Source: Kallotenue papyrolyticum
Lineage (GTDB): Bacteria > Chloroflexota > Chloroflexia > Chloroflexales > Kallotenuaceae
NCBI RefSeq assembly: GCF_000526415.1
Contig: NZ_JAGA01000002.1
Location: 516,001-580,000, forward strand
DNA length: 64,000 nt
Reading direction: 5' to 3'
In this document: positions 44,117-52,639 of the stretch, piece after piece
Layout of the letters: each line of letters starts with the position of its first letter
Numbering within the stretch: position 1 is the stretch's first letter
Made by a program: the position numbers and the translations under genes
Notes under the pieces: model-generated
The model's database searches: none
The model's input: only the letters and a program-made list of their open reading frames with translations
Told to the model about the DNA's origin: nothing

Positions 44117-44125
44117 TGCTATAAT
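44117..44125 (+). promoter_or_regulatory. Extended -10 promoter of dnaN
   Basis: TGC TATAAT is a perfect extended -10, 60 bases before the ATG at 44186. The -35 region is not conserved, as expected. Confidence 0.6.
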
Positions 44126-44185
44126 CTGGCGATCACCATGCGCGTCCGTCGCCATGGACGCACCAGCAAGGAGCCGGGAACAGCG

Positions 44186-45319
44186 ATGAAAGTTTCCTGC
44201 CTGCAAGAGAATCTGAAGCATGGCCTGTCGATCGTCAGTCATGCGGTAGCCGCCAAGAGCACGCTGCCGGTGTTGTCGAATATTCTGTTCACCACCGAAC
44301 CGGGCCGGCTGCGGTTGCAGGCCACCAACCTGGAGATCGGCATTACCCACTGGATCGGCGCCAAAGTCGAGCAGGAGGGCGCAGTTACCATTCCGGCCAA
44401 ACTGCTCTCCGATTTCGTCGGCAATCTGCCCAACGACAAGGTCGAACTGACGCTGGACGAGCGCACGCAGACGGTGCACCTGCGCTGTGCCCGTTCGGAG
44501 GCCAACATCAAGGGCATCGAGGCCGACGAGTTCCCCTCGATCCCCGTCGTCGAAACCGATCAGCCGACGGTGCGTATAGCCCCCGGCGATCTGCGCGCCG
44601 CGATCGAACAGGTGGCCTTTGCCGCTGCCAGCGACGATACCCGTCCCGTGCTGGCCGGCGTATTGTTCAAGCTGCAGGATACGACGGCAACCTTGGCCGC
44701 CACCGATGGCTTCCGCCTGGCGGTCAAGACGCTGGAGCTGCGCGAGCCGGCGAGCATGGCCCAGGAGGTGATCGTGCCGGCGCGCGCGCTGACCGAACTG
44801 GCGCGCATCCTAGGCGATGATGACGAAGCGGTGGAGATCTCGATCACGCCCAGCGGCGGGCAGATTCTGTTTCACACTGCCAACACCAATCTGGTCAGCC
44901 GCCTGATCGACGGTAAGTTCCCCGACTACGCGCGGATCATTCCCAAGCAGTACGCCACGCGCGCTGTGCTGGATCGCGCCGCGTTCATTCAGAACGCGCG
45001 CCAGGCCTCGGTCTTCGCTACCTCCAGCGCCAACATCACCAAGTTGACGCTGGAGCCCGGCGGCGAGTGGGGGCCCGGCCGGCTGACGCTGTCGGCTAAC
45101 GCCGCCGAGGTCGGCGACAACAAGAGCGAGTTGGAGGGACAAGTGGATGGCGAGGGTGGCCAGATCGCGCTCAACATCAAGTTCCTGCAGGACGCGCTCA
45201 ACGCGATCGCGACCAAGCAGATCGCTTTCGAGATGCAAACGCCCTCGACGCCGGGCGTCTTCCGTCCCGTTGGCGACGACAGCCTGCTGATCATCGTGAT
45301 GCCGATGACCGTGCGCTGA
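44186..45319 (+). CDS. dnaN: DNA polymerase III sliding clamp (beta)
   Basis: A 377-residue clamp with the three topologically equal domains of the family: MKVSCLQENLKHGLSIVSHAVAAKSTLPVL, then LEIGITHWI and VTIPAKLLSDFV; FPSIPVVE; RPVLAGVLFKL, AATDGFRLAVK, VPARALTELARIL; NTNLVSRLIDGKFPDYARIIPK; ending with PVGDDSLLIIVMPMTVR. ATG at 44186; AAGGAG is upstream but spaced 12 bases. dnaA and recF, the usual neighbours, are absent, so this is not an oriC-type cluster. Confidence 0.97.
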   Translation: MKVSCLQENLKHGLSIVSHAVAAKSTLPVLSNILFTTEPGRLRLQATNLEIGITHWIGAKVEQEGAVTIPAKLLSDFVGNLPNDKVELTLDERTQTVHLRCARSEANIKGIEADEFPSIPVVETDQPTVRIAPGDLRAAIEQVAFAAASDDTRPVLAGVLFKLQDTTATLAATDGFRLAVKTLELREPASMAQEVIVPARALTELARILGDDDEAVEISITPSGGQILFHTANTNLVSRLIDGKFPDYARIIPKQYATRAVLDRAAFIQNARQASVFATSSANITKLTLEPGGEWGPGRLTLSANAAEVGDNKSELEGQVDGEGGQIALNIKFLQDALNAIATKQIAFEMQTPSTPGVFRPVGDDSLLIIVMPMTVR

Positions 45320-45347
45320 GGCGCTCGGCCATCCTTGCTCAGCGACA

Positions 45348-45369
45348 GGCCCTGCCCGCCGGCGGGGCC
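45348..45369. terminator. Hairpin between convergent dnaN and fbpC
   Basis: GGCCCTGCC and GGCGGGGCC pair (one G-U) around CGCC. It lies between two convergent stops; there is no T tract. Confidence 0.4.
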
Positions 45370-45394
45370 GGCTGTGTTGATCGTCCCTGTCGCG

Positions 45395-46483
45395 TCACGC
45401 GCCGCGCGCGGTGGCGATAGCCGGCTCCGGCGTCTGTTGCGGGCTGTCGGCGGGAAAGACCACCGGCTCCTCCGGCAGCACCTCGACGCGCACCGGCGTA
45501 TCGAGCGCGATCAGATGTGCCGAGGGCTGGATCACATCGATCACGCGCAGGGAGGGGAGCTGCACGCGGTAGCGCACGCTTGCGCCGCCGAACTCGCGTC
45601 CGACTACCCGCGCCGGGCCGTAGGCGTCGGGGCGGATGTGCAGATCGTCGGGCCGTAGCAGCGCCTCGGCGCGCGCGCCCTGGGGCAGCGGCTGTGGCAG
45701 CCGGAAGGCGCCCAGCTCGGTGGCGACATGGCCGTTGCTCACGACGCCGGCGATGAACTGCGCGCGCCCGACAAAACCGGCCACGAAACGGCTGGCGGGC
45801 CGGCGGTAGAGCGTCTCCGGATCGGCAACCTGGTGGACGCGCCCCTGGTGCATCACCGCGATGCGATCCGCCAGGGCAAAGGCCTCGCTCTGATCGTGGG
45901 TTACCAGCACGGTGGTGACGCCGGCACGCCGCACGATCGCGCGCACCTCGTAGCGCAGGCTGTGGCGCAGCTCGGGATCGAGGTTGGAGAAGGGCTCGTC
46001 GAGCAGCAGCAGCCGCGGTTGCGGCGCTAGGGCGCGGGCCAGCGCCACGCGCTGCTGCTGACCGCCCGACAGCTCGTGCGGGTAGCGTTCGGCATAGTCG
46101 CTCAGGCCAACCGCTTCCAGCACGGCAGCCACGCGCGCGGCACGCTCCTGGCGGTTCAGGCGCAGCACGCCGAAGGCGACGTTCTGAGCCACGGTCAGGT
46201 GCGGAAAGAGCGCGTAGTCCTGAAAGACGATGCCAACGCCGCGCCGTTCGGGTGCGATCCAGGCATTCGGGCCGGCCACCAGCTCATCGCCGATGCGGAT
46301 CGTGCCCTGATCGGGACGCTCGAAGCCGGCGATCAGGCGTAGGGTGGTGGTTTTGCCGCAGCCCGATGGCCCCAACAGCACCAGCAGCTCGCCTTCGGCA
46401 ACCTGCAACGACAGATCATCGACCGCCGGCTGCGCCTGACCACGATAGGTTTTGCTGACGTGCTCCAGTTCAATGGCGGCCAT
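45395..46483 (-). CDS. fbpC: Ferric iron ABC transporter ATP-binding protein
   Basis: A 362-residue ATPase with Walker A GPSGCGKTT, Q-loop in FQDYALFPHLTV, signature LSGGQQQRVALARAL, Walker B LLLLDEPFSNLD and switch VTHDQSEAFALAD. The C-terminal TOBE domain has LLRPDDLHI and the AVRVEVLPEE type strand. FbpC/AfuC-type proteins energise Fe3+ uptake with the FbpA and FbpB genes found upstream on the same strand. ATG at 46483 follows GGAGAGAAGCACGTC. A 19-bp Fur-like palindrome lies 70-88 bases upstream, so it may be transcribed separately as well. Confidence 0.93.
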   Translation of the reverse strand: MAAIELEHVSKTYRGQAQPAVDDLSLQVAEGELLVLLGPSGCGKTTTLRLIAGFERPDQGTIRIGDELVAGPNAWIAPERRGVGIVFQDYALFPHLTVAQNVAFGVLRLNRQERAARVAAVLEAVGLSDYAERYPHELSGGQQQRVALARALAPQPRLLLLDEPFSNLDPELRHSLRYEVRAIVRRAGVTTVLVTHDQSEAFALADRIAVMHQGRVHQVADPETLYRRPASRFVAGFVGRAQFIAGVVSNGHVATELGAFRLPQPLPQGARAEALLRPDDLHIRPDAYGPARVVGREFGGASVRYRVQLPSLRVIDVIQPSAHLIALDTPVRVEVLPEEPVVFPADSPQQTPEPAIATARGA

Positions 46484-46552
46484 GACGTGCTTCTCTCCGC
46501 GTGACAGCGGTGGATGCCCCGCTTGCAAAACAGTTTACACCTTGTGTGGAAT

Positions 46553-46571
46553 GAGAGTGATTATCACTCTC
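46553..46571. promoter_or_regulatory. Fur-like 19-bp palindrome upstream of fbpC
   Basis: GAGAGTGATTATCACTCTC is a perfect palindrome of 9+1+9 bases. Size and core (TGATTATCA) match the Fur box. It sits in the 179-base gap between fbpB and fbpC, where a promoter for fbpC would lie. It is unlikely to be a hairpin terminator because there is no loop. Confidence 0.7.
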
Positions 46572-46662
46572 GATTATGGATCGGGTTTAGCCGATCCGTG
46601 CCGCTTGGATGCGCACAGCGGTAGTATAGGCAGCGCCGCGCGTAGTGTCAACCGATCCGGCG

Positions 46663-48291
46663 TCAGGATTGGGGGTGGGTCCAGATATCGCGCAGCAGCA
46701 CCGCCATCGAAGCGGCGGAGACCAGGATCAGCAGCAGCGCAGGCGCGGCAGCGCGGCCAAAAAAGCCGTCGGTAGTGGCGCTCCAGGTGATGGTTGCCAG
46801 GCTTTTGAAGCCGATCGGGCTGAGCAGCAGCGTGGCCGGCAGCTCCTTCATGGTGGTGAGGAAGACCAGCGCCGCGCCGCTGAACAGGCCGGAGCGGATC
46901 AGGGGCAGTGTCACCTGCAGCAGCACCTGGCGCGGTGTGCGACCGAGGCTGCGCGCGGCCTCTTCCAGGCGCGGATTGACGTGCAGCAGCGTGGCGCGGA
47001 TCGCGCCCAGCGCCTGCGGCAGGAAGCGCAGCACATAGGCCAGCAGCAGCAGCGGCAGCGTCTGGTACAGCGCCGGTAGGTAGCGCGCGCCGAAGCGCAC
47101 CAGCGCCAGGGCGATCACGATGCCCGGTAGGGCATAGCCGGCGTAGGTGATGCCCTCCAGCAGGCTGGTCAGCCGGCTGCGGTGGCGCACACTCAGCACC
47201 GCAACCGGCAGAGCTGCCGTGATGGTCAAGCCGGCGGCCAGCGCCGAGACGCTCAGTGAGTTCCAGGCCGCCAGCCAGACCGGTTGCAGCGGCTCGCCCT
47301 GATGCAGCGCGCGCACCAGCCAGAAGAGCACGACGCCCACCGGCACGACCAGCGCGCCGAGGATCACCAGGCTGCATAGTGCCAGCGCCGGCCAGCGCCA
47401 CGCGCCCAGACGCGTCGGCGGACGCGGACGCACGCTGCCGACCGTGCTGCGATGGTACCGTAGCCGACCACGCGTCCAGATTTCGCCGCCCAGCACCAGC
47501 GCGGTCAGCGCCACCAGCAGCAAGGCCAGCACCGAGGCATAATCGCGGTTGTAGGCTGCCAGATACTGCAGGTAGATCACGCGGCTGAACGAGTCGAACT
47601 GCAGCAGCGAGACGGCGCCGAAGTCGCTGAGCGTGTAGAGCGCCACCAGCAGGCCGCCGGCGGCGATGGCCGGCCGTAGTTGTGGCAGCGTCACGCGCCA
47701 GAAGGTATGCCATGCACTGTGGCCCAGGCTGCGCGCCGCCTCCTCCAGCGCGGGATCGAGCCCGCGCAGCGCGCTCTGCACACTGAGCACGACGTAAGGG
47801 TAGGTGAACAGCGTCAACGCCAGCCAGGCTCCCCAGAAGCCGTACAGCTCCGGCAGCCGCTCGATGCCCAGCAGCCGTTGCAGCAGCCCTTGCAGCGCGC
47901 CGCGCGGTCCCCAGGCGGCAATGATGGTGTAGCCGCCGATGTAGGTGGGGATCACCAGCGGCAGCGCCAGCAGCGTGGCGATCACGCGCCGGCCCGGCAG
48001 GTCGCTGGCGACCGTTAGCCAGGCCAGCGGTACGCCTAGCAGCACCGTCGCACCAGTGACCGCGCCCGCCAGTGCCAGCGTCTGCACCAGCACGCGCAGG
48101 GTGCGTGGTCGCGTGAGCAGCGCCAGCACGCCGGCATCGGTGCCAAGCGCGTTGAGCAGCAGATACACGATCGGCAAGAGCATCAGCGCGGCGACCAGCA
48201 GCGCCGACGCCGTGAGCGGCCAGGCCGACGCGGAGGCGCGCGGTGCTCCCCGTCGTGCGGACCAACCTGCCGATCGTCTCAGCAGACTCAT
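46663..48291 (-). CDS. fbpB: Ferric iron ABC transporter permease (FbpB-type)
   Basis: A 542-residue permease made of two fused six-helix units. The first unit has the EAA loop as EEAARSLGHSAWHTFWRVTLPQLRPAI near residue 180, the second EEAARSLGRTPRQVLLQVTLPLIRSGL near residue 435. These couple to FbpC. Length and the EAA duplication are normal for FbpB/AfuB permeases, which let Fe3+ from FbpA into the cell. Its ATG at 48291 overlaps the fbpA stop by 4 bases. Confidence 0.92.
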   Translation of the reverse strand: MSLLRRSAGWSARRGAPRASASAWPLTASALLVAALMLLPIVYLLLNALGTDAGVLALLTRPRTLRVLVQTLALAGAVTGATVLLGVPLAWLTVASDLPGRRVIATLLALPLVIPTYIGGYTIIAAWGPRGALQGLLQRLLGIERLPELYGFWGAWLALTLFTYPYVVLSVQSALRGLDPALEEAARSLGHSAWHTFWRVTLPQLRPAIAAGGLLVALYTLSDFGAVSLLQFDSFSRVIYLQYLAAYNRDYASVLALLLVALTALVLGGEIWTRGRLRYHRSTVGSVRPRPPTRLGAWRWPALALCSLVILGALVVPVGVVLFWLVRALHQGEPLQPVWLAAWNSLSVSALAAGLTITAALPVAVLSVRHRSRLTSLLEGITYAGYALPGIVIALALVRFGARYLPALYQTLPLLLLAYVLRFLPQALGAIRATLLHVNPRLEEAARSLGRTPRQVLLQVTLPLIRSGLFSGAALVFLTTMKELPATLLLSPIGFKSLATITWSATTDGFFGRAAAPALLLILVSAASMAVLLRDIWTHPQS

Positions 48292-49373
48292 GGCAATACG
48301 CCCGTATCCTGCAACAGCTTGAGCGTGCCCTGCAGATCGTCCAAGTCGCTCAGGTCGATCTGCGGTGCCTGAATCTCACTCAGGGGCGGCAGCAGCGGGT
48401 TGGGCTGCACGCCCTCGATCAGCGGGTATTCATAGGTCTGATCGGCGAAGTACTGCTGCGCCTCGCGGCTGAGCAGGAAGTCGATGAAGCGCCGCGCGGC
48501 GTCGCCGTGCTTGGCGGTATCCAGCAGCGCCACGCCCGCTACGTTGACCAGCGCGCCCGGGTCGCCGTTCTTCAGGAAGTAGTTGCGCGCCGGGAAGGCT
48601 TCCCCGTGCTCCTTGAGCGCGCGGAACAGGTAGTAGTGGTTGACAAAGCCGGCGTCGATCTCGCCTGCGCCAACGGCCTGCACGATCGCCATGTTGTTGG
48701 GATAGACCTTGGGCTGATTGGCCTGGATGCCGGTCAGCCATTCGCGGGCGCGCTCTTCGCCCTCCAGCTTGCGCAGCGCCGTGACAAACGACTGGAACGA
48801 GCCGTTGGTCGGCGCCCAGCCCAGGCGGCCCTTCCACTGGGGGTCGGTGAAGCCGAAGATTGTCTCCGGCAGATCGGTTTCGGTCAGCACCTTGGTGTTG
48901 TAGACCACCACGCGCGCGCGACCCGACACGCCAACCCAGTGGCCGGTATCGGAGCGGAAGCGCGCGTCCACGCGCTGCAAAAACTCCTCCGGCAGTGGCT
49001 GTAGCCGGTTTTCCTTCTGCAGCGCGCCGAGCGCGCCGGCGTCCTGCGCGAAAAAGATATCGGCCGGGCTGTGCTGCCCTTCGTCCAAAATGGTCTGCGC
49101 CAGTTCGGCAGTGTCGCCGTATTTGACCTGCAGATCGATGCCGGTTGCCGAGCGGAACTGCTCGACCAGCGGACCGATCAGTTGTTCGTTGCGGCCAGAA
49201 TAGACGATCAGCGTCCCGCTGCTGCCCTGCCCGGTAGCGGGCGAGTCCTCGGCGGCAGGTGAGGCCGCGGCAGGCTGTCCGCTGCCTGCCGATCCGCCGG
49301 GTGTGCCGCACGCGCCCAGCAGCAGGGCCGGCAGCAGTATGAACAGGAGGCGCTTCATCCGTGCTCGAACCAT
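48288..49373 (-). CDS. fbpA: Ferric iron-binding lipoprotein (FbpA-type)
   Basis: A 361-residue substrate-binding protein. The signal is a lipoprotein type: MVRARMKRLLFILLPALLLGAC, with the lipobox LGAC. After a Ser/Ala/Gly-rich linker the binding domain begins TLIVYSGRNEQLIGPLVEQF. It has FAQDAGALGAL, GVSGRARVVVYNT, and the tandem tyrosines of the FbpA family in FVNHYYLFRALKEH, which bind iron in family members. ATG at 49373 follows GAAGGAGAGCACCAAC. Expression probably comes from a promoter at 49557 under the Fur-like box at 49579. Confidence 0.92.
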   Translation of the reverse strand: MVRARMKRLLFILLPALLLGACGTPGGSAGSGQPAAASPAAEDSPATGQGSSGTLIVYSGRNEQLIGPLVEQFRSATGIDLQVKYGDTAELAQTILDEGQHSPADIFFAQDAGALGALQKENRLQPLPEEFLQRVDARFRSDTGHWVGVSGRARVVVYNTKVLTETDLPETIFGFTDPQWKGRLGWAPTNGSFQSFVTALRKLEGEERAREWLTGIQANQPKVYPNNMAIVQAVGAGEIDAGFVNHYYLFRALKEHGEAFPARNYFLKNGDPGALVNVAGVALLDTAKHGDAARRFIDFLLSREAQQYFADQTYEYPLIEGVQPNPLLPPLSEIQAPQIDLSDLDDLQGTLKLLQDTGVLP

Positions 49374-49556
49374 GTTGGTGCTCTCCTTCGATCCTTGAGT
49401 TGCGCTGTTGGCCATAGCGCGTCGTGCGCGCCCGCTGCCCGGTGTGCAGCAGGCGTTACCGGTGCTGCCGGGTATGCCGCGGCGCTTGCCCGGCAGCATA
49501 CGCGAAGATCGCGATTTTGTCAAATGTTATGGCTGGAGGTTTTGCAGAAATGCGTG

Positions 49557-49565
49557 ATTATAGCA
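49557..49565 (-). promoter_or_regulatory. Extended -10 promoter of fbpA
   Basis: TGC TATAAT on the minus strand is a perfect extended -10. The Fur-like box at 49579-49591 lies over the -35 side, the usual place for repression by iron. Confidence 0.55.
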
Positions 49566-49578
49566 AGATAAAGATATA

Positions 49579-49591
49579 GATAATCATTATC
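49579..49591. promoter_or_regulatory. Fur-like box of fbpA
   Basis: GATAATCATTATC is a perfect 6-1-6 palindrome, the core of the classical Fur box. The flanking bases ATCAATGTTTTACAA (49589-49603) are identical to those next to the box at 55812-55830. Confidence 0.75.
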
Positions 49592-49891
49592 AATGTTTTA
49601 CAAAGGCAGGGCCTGCGCCCCAGCGGCCTGGCGGCACCGGCTGTGCGGCTCCCCGGCCTCAGCCCACACCTGCGTCCTGCCACAGCCCACGGCTTGAGTT
49701 TCTGCCAGGAATGTCGTACCCTGGGGCGCGCGAGGCGCACCGCTTCCGTCTGGCACGTCGCCTGGCACCGACGCGCATGCGCTGCCGCCGCTGGTGCCCG
49801 GCCGTGTCAGGCGGCTGAGCAGGTGGTTGTCGGCGGTTGTCTCACCCAGGCCGAGGCTGCGCAACATGCGCAAAGTAACAGTGGAGTGGTT

Positions 49892-50224
49892 ATGCAGATC
49901 GCCGTCGTTCACGGGCCGAGCGACGCAGGTCCGCCCTCGGAGGAGGCGATCCTGGCGCGCATGCTGGCCGAGGGCTTGCAGCCCCGGCGCTGGAGCGACG
50001 CGCCAGGCGCGATCTATCCTGTGCACCGGCACGCGTACCACAAGATTCTGTACGTGGTTGCCGGCGCGATTAGTTTTGGCCTGCCCGAGGAGGGTCGCAC
50101 GATCCATCTAGGGGTTGGTGATCGGCTGGAACTGCCGGCGGGCACGCTCCACGATGCGTTGGTGGGACCGGAGGGCGTGGTCTGTCTGGAGGCGCAGCTG
50201 GGGGCGAACACAGAAACCCCTTGA
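49892..50224 (+). CDS. Small cupin protein
   Basis: A 110-residue single-domain cupin: IYPVHRHAYHKILYVVAGAISFGLPEEG holds motif 1 (histidines around 45-49) and VGDRLELPAGTLHDALVGPEG holds motif 2 with the second histidine. Metal binding is likely. Cupins of this size often sense or bind small molecules; no substrate can be predicted. The ATG at 49892 follows GTGGAGTGGTT. It is divergent from fbpA and convergent with the siderophore-binding gene, so it sits between the two iron systems, and could respond to Fur through the shared region. Confidence 0.65.
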   Translation: MQIAVVHGPSDAGPPSEEAILARMLAEGLQPRRWSDAPGAIYPVHRHAYHKILYVVAGAISFGLPEEGRTIHLGVGDRLELPAGTLHDALVGPEGVVCLEAQLGANTETP

Positions 50225-50287
50225 GTGCGAGGTGGCCGCGGTGCGCCACGCCGAAGCATGCGTGTGGTCCGGCGTGGCATGCGGCGC

Positions 50288-51373
50288 TCAGGAGCCGGCT
50301 GTGCTGGTGGCGCCGGGCGTTGCGTTTCCCTTGCGCGCCAGGGCCGCGGCCAGCTGCGGCGTGAGCTGCTCCAGGGCGTAGGGCAGGCTCAGCACGGTGC
50401 TGAAGCTGAGTGCGCCGTAGATCGGATCGCTCCAGCCGACGAAGAAGATGGCGCGCTGCTCGCGCGCGACGGCCAATTGTTGATACAAGGGATCCTGTTC
50501 GATCGTCGCGCGTTGCTCGGGCGTGGCGACCTGCCAGATCAGCACGTCGGCGTCGAGCGTGCTCAGCGCTTCCGCGCCGATCTGCGCGCGAATCTCGGCG
50601 TCGCCGGCGCGGTTAATCGCCTCGACCAGCGCTGGTGGCATGTGCCAGCCCAGCGTCTGCAAAAAGCGCATCGGCGGCGTGTGCGGCGCGACGATCCAGT
50701 ACTGCCCCGGCGTATCGGCGGGCGAGGCCCAGGCGATGGTTGCGCCGGCAAACTCCGGATGAGCCGCGCGCGTAGTGGCGATGCGCTGCTCAACCTCGGC
50801 GATCAAGGCCTCGGCCTGCGCGGACCGGCCCAGCGCTTGCCCGATCACCCGCGTCTGCTCCTGCCAGGGCATGCCGAACTCGGCATACTCGGCGCCTGGC
50901 GCCAGCGTGGGCGCGATCTGCGACAGGGTCGCATACTCCTCGGCCGTGATGCCGGCATGCGTGGCGATGATCAGGTCGGGGTCCAGCGCGGCGAGCTGCT
51001 CGAAGTTGAGCTCGCCGAAGGGCATGCGCAGCACGGTGGGCGTGGCCGTGCCGAGCTGCTCACGCGCCCAGGGCCAGACCGCCGACGGCTGATCACCGAA
51101 CCAGTCGCGCACGGCGATGGGGATGACGCCCAGTGCCAGCACCGGGTCCTGCTCGGTGTAGCCCAGCGTGATCACCCGCGTCGGCGGCGCGGGGATGGTG
51201 CTGCTGCCGTATTTGTGCGTGATCGTCACCGGAAAGGCATCGGTCGGCGTGGTGGCTGCGGCGGATGGGCCGGGCTCGCGCGCAGCGCTGGAAGGCCGGG
51301 GCGCTGCGGATGGCGTCTGGCACGCGCTCAGCGCCACAACGAGCAGTCCCAGCAGCAGGGTTCGCCAATGCAT
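50288..51373 (-). CDS. Siderophore/iron ABC transporter binding lipoprotein (FepB/FecB-like)
   Basis: A 361-residue type III substrate-binding protein. Signal MHWRTLLLGLLVVALSAC ends in a lipobox (LSAC). The core has RVITLGYTEQDPVLALGVIPIAV, LNFEQLAALDPDLIIATHAGITAEE, LSQIAPTLAP, and ALSTLDADVLIWQ, the pattern of iron-siderophore binding proteins (FecB, FepB, FhuD). The ligand is inferred only. ATG at 51373 follows AAGGAGGATCG. It is the last gene of the heme-type transport run and could feed the permease at 52640 with a second ligand. Confidence 0.82.
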   Translation of the reverse strand: MHWRTLLLGLLVVALSACQTPSAAPRPSSAAREPGPSAAATTPTDAFPVTITHKYGSSTIPAPPTRVITLGYTEQDPVLALGVIPIAVRDWFGDQPSAVWPWAREQLGTATPTVLRMPFGELNFEQLAALDPDLIIATHAGITAEEYATLSQIAPTLAPGAEYAEFGMPWQEQTRVIGQALGRSAQAEALIAEVEQRIATTRAAHPEFAGATIAWASPADTPGQYWIVAPHTPPMRFLQTLGWHMPPALVEAINRAGDAEIRAQIGAEALSTLDADVLIWQVATPEQRATIEQDPLYQQLAVAREQRAIFFVGWSDPIYGALSFSTVLSLPYALEQLTPQLAAALARKGNATPGATSTAGS

Positions 51374-51382
51374 CGATCCTCC

Positions 51383-51805
51383 TTAGCATGCGTGGCGCGG
51401 TGGCAGGTCTGCCTGGGATGTGCCGCCGGACGCCTGAGACGCAGCCGCGCTCGAGGCGTGCTGGTCGCCCGCGGCGGCGCTGCCCGCCCCGATTGGCGAC
51501 CCGCTGTGCTGAATGATCTCGTGCACCTCAAGCTGGTTCGGGGCACGGAACGCAGCCCTGGGCAACGAGCCGGAACGCGCATGGCCGCGGACAAAGGCTT
51601 CGGAGCGGGTCCAGGCTTCGAAGTGCTCGCGGCTTTCCCAAAAGGTCAGCACGACATAGGGGTCGTGCTCGCGGGTGGGGCGCAGCAGCAGGAACGAGAT
51701 AAAGCCAGGCATGCCATCGACGTTGCCGGCGCGGTGACGAAAATTGTGTTCGAACTGTTCAGCAAAGTCCGGCTCAACGAAAATGCGATTAGCGACCGTG
51801 ATCAT
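51383..51805 (-). CDS. IsdG/HmoA-type heme-degrading monooxygenase
   Basis: A 140-residue protein of the antibiotic-biosynthesis-monooxygenase fold. The Asn-Trp-His triad of the IsdG/IsdI heme oxygenases is in place: N6, W65 and H75 (IsdI N6, W66, H76). FWESREHFEAW and FVRGH bracket the catalytic residues. It would release iron from heme brought in by the neighbouring importer. From about residue 95 the sequence is Ala/Ser/Gly-rich and of unknown purpose, ending in PPRHAC. ATG at 51805 is chosen; GTGGAG precedes it. Its 5' end overlaps the hmuV end by 17 bases. Confidence 0.75.
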   Translation of the reverse strand: MITVANRIFVEPDFAEQFEHNFRHRAGNVDGMPGFISFLLLRPTREHDPYVVLTFWESREHFEAWTRSEAFVRGHARSGSLPRAAFRAPNQLEVHEIIQHSGSPIGAGSAAAGDQHASSAAASQASGGTSQADLPPRHAC

Positions 51806-52619
51806 AGACTGCTCCACAGGGTAGGGTTGCCTCGGCAACCGCGTCAGGGAGGGGGACAACCACCGGCTGTGATCCGGCAGGATGGGTGATCACCGTGATC
51901 GGCAGCTCGAAGACCGGCGTGATCACGGCGGGGGTCAGCACCTCGGCGGGGGTGCCGACCGCGGCAATGCGTCCCTGGTGTAGCACGACCAGCCGATGGG
52001 CATAGTGCGCCGCCAGATTGAAATCATGGATGATGGCCAGCACGGCGACGCCCGCGGCAGCCAGGCGTCGCGCCAGGGCCAGCACGCGATGCTGATGGGC
52101 GGGATCAAGGCTGGCGATCGGTTCGTCCAGCAGCAAGGCGCGTCCCGGCGGGGTAGCTTCCCAGATCTGCGCCAGCACGCGTGCGAGCTGAACGCGTTGC
52201 TGTTCGCCACCGGAGAGCGTGGTGTACCAGCGTGTGGCGAGGTGCTCGGCGGCAACCGCGGCCAGCGCAGCCTGCACGATCGCCCGCTCACGCGGATGGT
52301 TGCCGCCGTTGTGCGGCGCTCGTCCGAAGCGCACTACCTCCTCGCTATAGAACGCAAACGCCAGCGTCGATTGTTGGGGCAACACCGCGCGGCAGCGCGC
52401 GAGCGCCGCGGGCGACCACGCCCTCAGCGGGCGTCCACAGAAGCGCACCTCGCCGGCATCGGGCGTGAGCTCGCCGCTCAGGACGCGCAGCAGGGTTGAT
52501 TTACCGGCGCCGTTGGGCCCGATCACCGCGACCAGTTCGCCGGCGTTGACCGTCAGCGAGACCTCGTGCAACAGCGTCGCGGCGCCGCGGCGCAGCGTAA
52601 CCTGACAAGCCTCCAGCAT
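51789..52619 (-). CDS. hmuV: Heme/siderophore ABC transporter ATP-binding protein
   Basis: A 276-residue ATPase of the FepC/HmuV group: GPNGAGKSTLLRVLSG (Walker A), LPQQSTLAFAFY (Q loop), LSGGEQQRVQLARVL (signature), ALLLDEP (Walker B), AIIHDFNLAAHY (switch His). ATG at 52619 follows GAGGAGGTGGCTG. It powers the BtuC-type permease encoded directly upstream. HmuV rather than FepC is suggested by the HmuT-type domain in the operon. Confidence 0.9.
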   Translation of the reverse strand: MLEACQVTLRRGAATLLHEVSLTVNAGELVAVIGPNGAGKSTLLRVLSGELTPDAGEVRFCGRPLRAWSPAALARCRAVLPQQSTLAFAFYSEEVVRFGRAPHNGGNHPRERAIVQAALAAVAAEHLATRWYTTLSGGEQQRVQLARVLAQIWEATPPGRALLLDEPIASLDPAHQHRVLALARRLAAAGVAVLAIIHDFNLAAHYAHRLVVLHQGRIAAVGTPAEVLTPAVITPVFELPITVITHPAGSQPVVVPLPDAVAEATLPCGAVYDHGR

Positions 52620-52639
52620 CAGCCACCTCCTCGGCGCGC

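Larger units (their letters stand above)
49374..49891. other. Intergenic region upstream of fbpA and the cupin gene
   Basis: This 518-base gap holds the fbpA promoter and the Fur-like box near 49557-49603. The rest (about 49610-49890) has an open frame running into the cupin gene, but its codons have no protein-like look and a better start with a ribosome site lies at 49892. Nothing else is evident. Confidence 0.4.

Noticed and set aside
44186-45319. Chromosome origin near dnaN
   Set aside because: No dnaA, recF or DnaA-box cluster is present around dnaN.
46553-46571. Terminator hairpin after fbpB
   Set aside because: Perfect palindrome with a one-base centre cannot form a loop, and the core matches a Fur box; read as an operator.
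46574-48265. 563-codon minus-strand frame within fbpB in another frame
   Set aside because: Out-of-frame shadow; FbpB with its two EAA loops is the real product.
49643-49891. N-terminal extension of the cupin or a separate small iron gene
   Set aside because: Upstream codons lack protein-like composition and a GTGGAG ribosome site supports the ATG at 49892.
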